Assembly (NCBI GenBank): GCA_950295325.1
Contig: OX485803.1
Location: 63,007,554 to 63,071,553 of the forward strand
Direction of reading: 5' to 3'
Source of the DNA: Polytrichum commune
Lineage: Eukaryota > Streptophyta > Polytrichopsida > Polytrichales > Polytrichaceae
DNA length: 64,000 nucleotides
Position 1 is the first letter of the stretch; each line of letters begins with the position of its first letter. A program made the translations under genes and the position numbers. The notes under the pieces were generated by a model. The model was not told where the DNA came from. It ran no database searches and saw nothing but the letters and a program-made list of their open reading frames with translations. Shown here one piece after another: positions 27,000 to 36,982 of the stretch.

Positions 27000-27278
27000 A
27001 GTTTTAGTTTTGAGATGTAAATGCAGGATAAATTTTATTCAAGACTAGTAAAATAGTGAAGTATTAGACACTTAGTCACTCCGAAATGGAAACAGGCTAG
27101 GAAAGAAGAATTTCCTTTGCTGCCCAGAATTTATAGGATATGAGGGGGCATGGAATTCACATGTGACAATTAGAAGTAGCACTTGGAATCCTAGTTGCAG
27201 ACAGTCACCACCTTTTGAGGATAGAAAGATAAGAAGAAGGAAGGAGAAGACAAGGGGGGCATTATAATTTTGATCTTC
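27000..27278. other. Non-coding flank between pseudogene and hairpin array
   Basis: No coding or repeat feature seen; mirrored at about 62,367-62,645. Confidence 0.4.
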
Positions 27279-28318
27279 CTCTCGTGAAGAGAGTGAATTC
27301 CTCAACTCCCAGAGTGTGAAGCCCTTAATTTTATGTGTACAGTCTCTTTTTATATCAATACAAAGTGCCATTATTAAATCCTTCTTTAAGTTGTGAATGT
27401 GAAATTGAAAGTCTTGTGATTGGATCGGTGTGTGGATGTCCTAGAGTTGTTACCACTGTGGAAGTGGGAAGCGGGAGTGTTGTTGTTAATGTGGAGTTGT
27501 GATACAGGAGTGTGAAACTCTTGAATTGAATCGCATGTGTTTTATGTGTGGATTGTGAACAGTCGTATATGGAGTTATATGGACAGTGTCTTAAGGTTCT
27601 AAGAAAAGTTACAGTCAATGTGGAGACAGTGAATGTCCCTAATTCGGAGTAAGTTAAGAGGAAATTCATTTTATCCTACTCTTGTGAAGGGAGTAAGGAT
27701 TAGTTGTGTGACTTCAACTTCTTGTGAAGGAGTCAGTGACGAATAGGAGAGTGAGAAACTCTCAGTCACCCTCACAAGTGGAATGTGAAGTTCCACTGTG
27801 GGTAATTACGTAAGTAATCCTTGAGAATACCATAAGAGAAATAACAAATGATACTCTCGGGAAGAGAGTGAGAACTTGAAGTGTAAGAGATTGAATGGAT
27901 TATGATTGAATTTGTGTCTGAGTGTAGACACCAGGAATTTCCTGTGAAAGGAAATTAGAACTCCAGTCCGGGGTTAGCTTATGAAATCTAACTTCTTGAC
28001 TGAGGAAAGTTTTCTCAATTAAGTAAGAGGAAATCGCTGTAAAATTCCATCCGCATGCCAATCCCTTATGAAGGAGTGACCTTTACTAAATCAGAGTCTA
28101 TGAAAATTATACATAGTAAGTGCAAGAATTGTCCATATCCCTGTGAAAGGAGTTATGAAAAATTCATGTGGGAGTGTTAATCTGTTCCGACCATAAGCTT
28201 TGCTAATGCAGGATGTGAAGCTTGTCATTTCTCATATCCCACTTAAACTGGAATTGAAGAGATCCATGAGTTTTAACTTTAACACTATATTCGTTAATCG
28301 GAGACTTTCGAAAGTCTC
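27279..28318. repeat. Array of short hairpins with constant GTGAA-type loop (left copy)
   Basis: At least ten short inverted repeats have unrelated stems but the same loop. Examples (stem; loop): CTCTC; GTGAA at 27,279. CCACT; GTGGA at 27,453. GAGT; GTGAA at 27,508. GAGACA; GTGAA at 27,623. GAGAGT; GAGAA at 27,747. AGTGGAAT; GTGAA at 27,777. ACTCTC; GGGAA at 27,853. AATTTCCT; GTGAA at 27,936. ATTAC; GTAA at 27,805 and GTGTCT; GAGTGT at 27,914 are variants. A nested hairpin spans 27,673-27,700, and a loopless palindrome GAGACTTTCGAAAGTCTC ends the array at 28,301. Spacing is about 30-100 bp. No open frame is maintained. Confidence 0.8.
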
Positions 28319-28683
28319 AAAATAAAATCTGCCCATAGTTTGGGATGCCAATATTGTGGGCATACGGAATATTGGGAACAACAAGAACATAACGATTTAA
28401 AAAGTTGCACGTAAAGAATATTCTTATTTCTAAAAATAGAGAATGTCAATTAAAATGCAAACGTGAGCTCCATGTGGAAAATAACAATCGAATCTAAAAA
28501 AACAAATGGTTTATGTCATTATAGAGTTTGGGGTGCGCATCCCATAAGTAAGGCTCTTATGAATTTGGATGGCACATCCCAAACGTATACCACAATGGAG
28601 TGTGACAAGTCCATGAAGTCTATTAAAAACCAAGTCTACTAAGCGTCCATGTTTTTCGCCATGAACTCCCACCTATGTTATGT

Positions 28684-31600
28684 TTACACATCTCCGTCTT
28701 CCGCTTCATATCCATTATCGGCGTCATTTTCCGCAGCTGCAATACGTGCCAAGTTGTCTTTGGCAAAATCTATATGTTTTTGGGGGATGGTCATTGTTTC
28801 TGTTTTGGAACCTTTGCGCGGCTTCCAAGCACAAAGTATAGTATCCGTGTTTATCCAAACCGGTGTGTACGCTGAGTCCACTGTCCACTTAAAATTCTTT
28901 TTGGTGTTCCAACCTAAATAAGTGCGTAGCACGTTCTGGTCTTTAGTACTTGGACGACAATATTCCACCTCAATCTGACGAAAGTTGGGGCTAGTTCGAA
29001 CAAAATTGGGTGAAGACAATGCTTTCACCAACCAAATTGGCTTGGGATGTTCCTCATCCCCTGCTCGTACAAGGACCAAATAACCTTCATGGCAATCAAC
29101 ACCTACACGAAACGACGATGCCGGTCGATTGCGGGCAGGGCCAACGTAATGCTCGTCCATTGCGAACTCTTCACGAACGTCTCCATTGCTAAAAACCATG
29201 GTGTCGGACTCGACAACCGTCAAACGACTTTGTGGCCAAAATCCTTGTGTTAAAGTTGTACGGGTGTCACCACCAAGTGTCATTAGGGCCGAGCGAATGC
29301 GATCCCAATACGCAATCAAAGGTTCATGAGTATCTCTAACACGTCTAGTGATGTCCTCCTCACACAACTCTTTCCAATATTCAATGAATCCGGATATGCC
29401 TTTGATGATTTCCGGCCCATTCCTCATGGGGTCGGGTTTGCAAGGCTTTGGATCCCCATCCGGGAGCAAACATTTCCCATCATTGTCTTGACGCCATACG
29501 AGTATACCATCATCCGGTCCCCAATTAGGAGATGTGCACAAAAGTTTGAATTGCATGGCTGGGAGACCATCATCCCTTATATAGAATCGGAATTGTTGTG
29601 CTTTGGTATGCCCCACCAAACGGTCCCCTCCCTTCAACATGTATGACTTGATGAAGGCCTTGAAATCTGGTACTTCCTCAATCATGTGCGGAATTACTGG
29701 CATATGGTCCAAATCCATATACGATTTCATAAGAAGAGGTATGGTTGGAAAATCTTCTTCATGCAACTTCATGCTCCACCGTCCGAATGATGCATCAATG
29801 TCGTCGTGTGTATGTCCCACCATCAAAAACGACACAAACACCTCCTTGAAGATTCCTTTCGCCACGAGCAATGACCAAAAACAAAATACGTATCGACATT
29901 TGTTGTCTTTCGCGCAATTATCAAGTTGAACGTGAAGAGTTGGAGGCAATGGTTTTGCACAAATAGGTTCTCCCGGTGGTTCTGGCAATGACGACATACA
30001 AACCTCCTTCCCCGCAAGCACTGCTTCGTAAAGGGGTGTCGTTCCACAACCATCAAAAAGTACACGTGATGAATGTAACGGCGGCTTCTCCAGATCGCGC
30101 AAGAGTTTTGCAAATGAACCCACTGTGTGGTTAGCATCGCCAGGGTAAAAATCCAACCCATAATGGGCATACTTTACGTCTCCATGGCCGTGGGCAATCA
30201 TCCCTGCGAAAAAAAACAAACGATGCTTGAACAACAACAATAACAACGACAACTCCAAACGGAGGTATGAAATTGGACATTTGGCAAACACACCCAGTAA
30301 AATTTGAGAGAATTTGAATACATATTTGTGATTCAATACAAACCTGTGACAGATACGGGCAACTTGAAGAGACCATCCGTGGCCTTAATTTTGCGTGCAT
30401 AACAAGGGCATGCGGTCTTGGCGTGGTCCATTTTATCATGGATGATTGTTAGAACCTCTGTAGGCCTCATTATGGATAGAGCACGGTTCTTGTAGTAATC
30501 TTGACGGTGAGCCTCTTGGTTGTTGACATGTTCAATATATTTTGCTTGGTGTCTAGTGTGGGATTCGGTGCCTATGGGGTGGGCGTCTCGAAGACCTTTG
30601 TATTTTTCACACGTCGTACACCTAGCGAACTTGTCCCCAGGTCTCTTCAAAATGTATTCGGTAAACTGTTGGTTTTTAATCACACTCAACTTGGACAAAG
30701 AAATGGGCCCACATCCCGCTATGCGACCCACTTCATTGATGTCCGTTAATATGTTCTTCCATTTTGTACCCGTGGGCAATACCATTTGTACAACTTTCTC
30801 CCCTGACGACAATGTCCTCGTCTTGTGGGGCATTGCATCGGCCAATGGGACTATGATGGTGGAGAGTGTCGCGGAGGCTTGGAGTGTAGCCTCCCTAGGT
30901 TTCTTTGTGCCCGAATTGCCATGAAATCGAGAGCGGCGACCGAACAATGAATATTTTTGAAACCTATAAAAGTCAGACTTTGACACGGCGTGGATGGTAT
31001 ACCACGCAGTACAACACACTTCCACATTCTCAAGTGTGACCACCTTACGCCCATGGGTGTCAATGTGGACATTTCTGTGGACCTCGAGTTTCTTTGCCGA
31101 TCTCATACGGAAATCCGCAAGCCACATCTCTTGATGTAGGGACTTAATTTTCTCCCGCGGGAAAAATTGGCAACATTTCCTCTCGCAACAGTCTTTGGCG
31201 GACACAAGACGGATAGTTTCGTCTCCCAATATGCGATCCCGTCGACGTTCCTTATCTCCACGAGGCACACGGTTAGAATCATATCTGCGTAGGCCTTTGC
31301 GAGGACGTATTTTGGTCAACAAAGCTAATTGCGTTTGATTATGGCGGCGCTCATGGTCCAACAAGCTTACTCCGTCATGGAGAACCCGACAAAGAGGCCA
31401 TCGACGCAAGGAAAATCTCCATGTCACCGGGACGTCAAGCGGAAGCAAAGAATTCAAGATGCACACACCCACATCATCGGGACCAAGGGGGTTGGCATCA
31501 ACACAATCACGGGGATCAGAGTTTCTACATATGCCATCTGCCACGGGGACACCAACATCGTTGAAAAGAACAACATCAAGGCCCACCCATTGCTCCCTAC

Positions 31601-31820
31601 CGAAACCGGCACATAACGGAATGTCATCATTGTCATCCCCGGAACGTATAGATTGTTCGTGCGCTTCAAATGATTCGTGGGAGGATGCATCCACAAACCC
31701 ACCCATGGCATTTGCCATGCCATGACTACCCGCCGATGGCGAAGATAGTTTACAGTCATCATCGGAAGAGGAAGCTTTTGTGGACAACTCCAATGAACTA
31801 TATCCAATGTGCATCGCCAT
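28684..31820 (-). CDS. DUF7869-like, RNase H-type transposase-like protein (left copy)
   Basis: Two exons on the minus strand, 31,820-30,344 and 30,203-28,684, joined across a 140-bp GT/AG intron (phase 1), give 998 codons plus stop with no breaks. ATG at 31,820 is the first in frame; an open stretch upstream lacks ATG. The N-terminal half is basic and Cys-rich (CCERKCC about residue 200-210; CTTCEKYKG near 430). The second half has VLFDG (~541), QLDNCAKDNKCRYVF (~585) and GHTHDDIDASF (~622), the hallmark of a plant/animal family (DUF7869) thought to derive from DDE transposases. The acidic residues are present. It faces away from the DGQH gene, and its 5' flank carries ten copies of the 18-bp palindrome. 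The exact transposon superfamily is uncertain. Confidence 0.8.
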
Positions 31821-31963
31821 CCAACCTAAACAAACCACCAATAAAATGACCAACACAACAACCACCGCAATGCATACAAAAGTGGATACGAGATATGCCT
31901 ACATATATGGCTCAAAAATCACAAACAACTCTCGCCACACCGTTGCGGGACCTCACATATGAA

Positions 31964-33042
31964 GACGAACGTGCGTTCGACAACAACTCGATGACATGCA
32001 AATCCTACACGGGACTCAGACGTCCCTGCACAACGGAACCCCATTCCGATATATATTACCCGTGAAGGGCTTTGGGTCGAGTCGCCAATAAAACATTGGA
32101 AGGGTTGTCCACCACCAAGGGACAACACAAGCACATATATTCACGAACGCGCGGACGAAAATATCAGCCCAATATACAATAAAATCTAAATGGAACATAT
32201 TATAAGAGCACCTAAAATATATTTGCCACTTTATCCACATGCAGTAAGCATCATATTTGATGGGCGAGTGTTTACGAACGATCGTTCGTAAGTTCCAGCC
32301 GAAACTTAGGGGCGGATGCAAACGACCGATCATCTGTATGTCACAGCCGCGACAGTGTTTGGAAAAAATGATTGGACACGTCCGAATAGAGGTATCTATA
32401 GCCACGTTACAGGGAAACATGTTATCCAATAACCAGTGGAAAATGACAGTCGAAATCTATCACTAAATCATGATTGCATAGATACGAACGAGCGTTCGTA
32501 TCTATCATAAACACGGTGTAGTCCTCTACACATGCTTGCGTCAACAGGCCTGTTGGTGGATGCGTGGACGGTGGACAGGTGGTATTTACGAACGTGCGTT
32601 CGTAAAATTCAACTAACATAATTCTCCGCGGACACAAACGGTAGTGAGAAATACGAACGCTCGTTCGTATTTAACTTGCATATTGTTAACGTGGCCAATG
32701 CACTGAAGTGTATAAATTAAGGAATGTTTTTTGGATTCTTGAAAAATAATCCCAGGTGATATTTACGAACGCACGTTCGTAAATATCCCATCACCAGATG
32801 TTCCGTTGGAGAAAACGGTTACACGGGAACTCATGCGCGTCTGGGTCTTGAAGGTAGATATACGAACGTACGTTCGTATATCATCGACACAATTTTCGTG
32901 CCTAGTTCTGTCTATAAGGAACTCAATGTCGAGTACGGTTGTGATCAACTTACGAACGCACGTTCGTAAACAACTCATATCATATCGATGTACCTATTGT
33001 ACATGTGCTACCAACTCACGTTTACGAACGTGCGTTCGTAAA
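31964..33042. repeat. Palindrome cluster A (10 sites) upstream of transposase-like gene, left arm
   Basis: Copies of TACGAACGNNCGTTCGTA or close variants lie at about 31,965, 32,143 (degenerate), 32,272, 32,483, 32,585, 32,652, 32,763, 32,862, 32,951 and 33,022. The central pair varies (AT, AG, TG, CT, CA, TA). Self-complementarity often continues outward with different bases at each site (arms of 14 at 32,759 and 13 at 32,479 and 33,018). CpG-rich against an AT-rich background. Confidence 0.9.
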
Positions 33043-34350
33043 CGTCCGGTATTTGCGGCGGTATATACGGGTATGTGCAGTCTGTAGTGGACCTGGGTGG
33101 TGTAGGGTTGGCGCACAAGAAAATGGTTTGAGCACGTTCCAGTCAGGTCTGTGGAGCGCACACTTGGATGTGCCGCAGAAAAGAGCTCTTCTGTGGGGGG
33201 GAAGAGCTTTAAGTACCTTCCCCCCGATGGTTCAAAATCCCTTGGATGCTATTTAAAAAGCGGATTCCCGCCGCCTACTTTGACCTAACAATATGCCATT
33301 CCATCCATGCGCAATATATAAATAGCATTATGTATGGAACATGTCTTGCGTGCACGCAACATATTGTAAATATATAAATCCGTCGCACACCTTAGTTGTT
33401 ACCAAGGTCGCACAAAAATATGTCTATATGTCTATATGTCTATATTTATATGTATATATATGTATATTTTACTATTTTATATATGGGTTATTATATTATA
33501 TATATATAGGTTGATGGGTTAACATTGAGTGTTAAATTATTTGCGACTAAGGTGTGAAGTCCAAGTGAATTGATGAAGGTCTAAGTGATATATATATTCA
33601 CACACACAATGAGGTAAGAGTGGCTAAGAACATATTGTGGAATCCCCTAAAATTGTAGGTATCATATGATTCACATAAAAAAAATGCTTGTAATATGGTC
33701 ACCAAGTGCATGAATACCAATAAAAAGTCGCTTAATCCATAATGGCTTGTGCTAAGTAGATTGAGGACATTTGGAACTGGAGGCTCACCAAACATCGGCC
33801 CATATTAATATGAATCATTGTTGCAATTCATCATTGGTGAAAATTAAAGTTTAATGCACTAGTATTCGATCGTTAGTTCAAGTTGACACCTAATTAAATG
33901 ACTTGACGTCCTATTGGAAATTCACTTTAGGTCCACCATGGTGTGGAAATGGATAACGAATTTGGAATGGTGCATACAATAGTATGCACTTACAATTATA
34001 TATTTGTATTATTTGCAACAAGAAGTATGTGCATGACCATAGCTTAACTGTTGATTTAAGTTGAAGTCTTATACCATTCATGTTATAATAAGACTAAGTG
34101 TGTATTGTGTCATCAAATTGCACTCAAAACTATTAAGGTGAAAGGGCTAGCATTTCAAAATTCACTCTTCACCCCCTAAACCAATGTTTTATATCAAAAT
34201 GACAATTATTGGCATGAGTCTAGATTATTATAGTTGCTATGACCCAAATAAAGCAATTTCCAATCGAACCAACATTGGTAGACCATTTTGACATGATGCG
34301 CATAGACCACAACATGACCATATATAAGAAAGGTTGGTAAGATAAAAAGA

Positions 34351-34386
34351 TGTAGGGTTTAGGGTTTGGGGTTTGGGGTTAGGGTA
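34351..34386. repeat. Interstitial telomere-like repeats (TTTAGGG type)
   Basis: TAGGGTTTAGGGTTTGGGG followed by GTTTGGGGTTAGGG: about five diverged TTTAGGG units. Another GGGTTTAG lies at 34,427. Mirrored near 55,259-55,294. Confidence 0.7.
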
Positions 34387-34573
34387 TAGAGTTTGTGAAA
34401 GAGTTGTCTATGTGGTTTGCGGGCTTAGGGTTTAGATCGTTACTTCAATGCATTATATACACAAACAATATCGACTCCTAAATAATCCATATCGCACTAA
34501 CTTAATTTATGGGAAGCTCATACTATCAATTGATACTACTAGCAAAACATGCGACCACATGGCTAAAATACAC

Positions 34574-34869
34574 TACACTAAATATGATATTTAGTGTTTG
34601 ATTGTATAATATAGTGTTGTTACGCTATCATGGTCAACACTAAATTTCAATTCTTTGATAATTAGTGTTGGACATATTAAATGGGCCACCACATTTCCTA
34701 CTACCATGTCCTTTATGCTTTTATCATTGTTAATTATTTTTTTCATATTAATTTTCTTACACAAAATTTGTGCATGCGACATCCACATATTACCATTATA
34801 GTTGACATTAAGTGTTTGAGTTCGCAATGAATAGTAGTTACCTTCATAGGGTCAGTGATATTTAGTGTA
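34574..34869. mobile_element. TACACTA-ended MITE, copy 3 (left arm)
   Basis: Starts TACACTAAATATGATATTTA and ends ATATTTAGTGTA. It shares terminal sequence with the copies at 2,290 and 10,741. Internal ACACTAAAT/ATTTAGTGT words repeat several times to 34,910. Boundaries approximate; mirrored at 54,776-55,071. Confidence 0.5.
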
Positions 34870-35316
34870 CTATGCGTTTGTATTTAGAGTATCTAACACT
34901 AAATATCATATTAAGGGTGGTTCAAGCTAACACCTCATGAAATTAATGACATCGTATTGAAAATTGAATTTTCATCCACCTCTTGTGGAGAATCAGATAG
35001 CCCCTCTCCACAATTTAAATTGAGTCATTTACATATGTAATATTTATTTGAGGAACCATTGAAGAACTTTAAAGATGTCTCGTTCATGAAAACGACATTT
35101 GCATCTTGGGGGTGGATTCTTCATCGAAAACCTACTAAATGACATGAATTGTTAAATACAAATTATCTGAACATACTTTTCTAAAATATGTTTACAAGGA
35201 ATCCATATGTCGAGGTACTAAGGGGATACGGAAAGTCAAATTTATGTCCCTAAACTAAGCTCCTCCCATCTCCTATTTCATTTTTCCTGAACCCTCATCC
35301 CTCCATGTCCCCATGG

Positions 35317-35455
35317 TATCCCCTCATCCCCATCCCCTCCCCCTCCCCTCCCCTCCCCTTCCCATCCCCTCCCCATCCCCTCCCATCCTCATCCCCTCCC
35401 CATTCCCTCCCCATTCCCATTCCCCATCCCCATCCCCCTCCCCCATCCCAGCCCT
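35317..35455. repeat. Pyrimidine-rich CCCCTCCCC/CCCCATCCC tract (left arm)
   Basis: Nearly pure C/T/A on the + strand with C4-C5 runs every 4-8 bases. The complement is G-run rich and could form quadruplex or triplex structures. Mirrored at 54,190-54,328. Confidence 0.85.
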
Positions 35456-35639
35456 CGCCAGTGGCCACTAGCCACGTGGCCGCCGCTTGGAAACCCTAGC
35501 GGCGCCGGCTACCTCCCCGCGCCCCTCTCTCTCCTCCTCATTTGTCATTTGGAGCAGAGGAGGAGAGGAGCTCTTAGGTGCGGCGAAGCCCTTGCCAATT
35601 TTAGAGCCTCATTGTGAATGTTGTTTTGTTGTGTTGTCA

Positions 35640-35955
35640 GAACCTTGAGAATAGGAAAGCTTGAGAGTAGGAAAGGTTGAGAGGTTGAGAGTTATAGAAA
35701 GCTTGAGAGGTTTAGAGTTTTAGAAAGCTTGAGAGCTTGAGTTTTAGAAAGATTGAGAGGTAGAGAGTTTTAGAAAGCTTGAGAGGTTTAGAGTTTTAGA
35801 AAGCTTGAGAGCTTGAGTTTTAGAAAGCTTGAGTTTTAGAAAGCTTGAGTTTTAGAAAGCTTGAGAGCTTGAGTTTGAGGTTGAGAGGTTGAGAGTTTCA
35901 AAAAGGTTGAGAGCTTGAGAGCTTGAGAGCTTCAGAAAGCTTGAGTTTTGTGAAG
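35640..35955. repeat. Minisatellite TTTTAGAAAGCTTGAG (left arm)
   Basis: Interleaved 16-bp and longer units made of GAGTTTTAGAAAGCTTGAG and GAGAGGTTGAG words. The left arm has one more 16-bp unit than the right, explaining the 16-base offset between arms. Confidence 0.85.
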
Positions 35956-36381
35956 CTTGTGAGTTGTGTACATCAGGGTTTGTGTAGGATTTGCATATAA
36001 GTTGTGAAGGCTTGAGAGTGTGACAAAGTGAAGGCAGGAGGATTTGTGTGCAACAATTCAATGTGAGTACAGGTTTCTTTTACAAATCACTCCTTCACAA
36101 TCTGAAATTGTTGTTTGATGGATTCCTTGTGATTTGTTTTCTGCATTATGAGGTATGTCATGTTTTGTATGAAATAACACTTTCCTCTTCATTCTGAACT
36201 ATCAATCACTGACTCGCAATTTTGTTCTGATTCCATTTTTCACTTGTGTTTCATCAATCTGATCACGAGTTGCAGGATCATGAACAATGCCAGATTGCAA
36301 CATTCATACCAACATTTATACGTATATGTACGGATATATATGCACATAAATAAATATACCATTTCCTAATCCCAGATGACC

Positions 36382-36952
36382 ACATTTACGAACGTTCGTT
36401 CGTAAATGTGGCGTGAATACATGCCTTACCCCACAAACATATACGAACGTGCATTCGTAAATACGCACCTCACCCTCCATTTTTACGAACGCACGTTCAT
36501 ATATTCGTCTATACCCTGTACATCAAAAAATCCTCAAATCCAATTACACATACAAAAATACGAACGAACGTTCGTAATCACAAACTATAACAATATACCA
36601 AACCCTTCATGGTAATTGTCTGCATTTCCAAGTAGTATTATTTACGAACGCACGTTCGTAAATAAGAACTAAAGTATTAATTCACCTATTTAGAAGATGC
36701 TCATGGAAATTCGAACAACCCTCGTGGAAATTAGATAACCCTGGACAACTCGTGGACTTGTTTAGAAACAATACGAACGCACGTTCGTAAACTTGTGTCA
36801 AATACACCTTAGCAACCACATTCTTTACGAACGATCGTTCGTAAATGAAATCAGCGAAGACATCATTACAACTTCTCACGGGTATCCATAGCCAGAGTTC
36901 AATGATTAGTGTATATGATTTGCTTTGTCAATTACGAACGCTCGTTCGTAAA
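36382..36952. repeat. Palindrome cluster B (8 sites) upstream of DGQH gene, left arm
   Basis: Sites at about 36,384, 36,442 and 36,483 (both degenerate), 36,558, 36,641, 36,772, 36,825 and 36,933. The first has arms of 15 (CCACATTTACGAACG and complement around TT). The last two lie just before the first recognised coding exon. Confidence 0.9.
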
Positions 36953-36982
36953 CACAATACTAAATGTTTATGTGCTCTGCAG

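Larger units (their letters stand above)
33043..36381. other. Intergenic DNA between the two divergent genes, left arm
   Basis: No coding sequence. It holds AT microsatellite sequence (33,418-33,515), an interstitial telomere-like stretch, a TACACTA MITE, a C/T-rich tract and an AAGCTTGAG minisatellite (listed separately). No 18-bp palindromes occur in this 3.3-kb core. Confidence 0.6.

Noticed and set aside
27355-27669. 104-residue minus-strand ORF in the hairpin array
   Set aside because: Thr/Ser/His-rich without family features; the DNA there is explained better by stem-loop structure.
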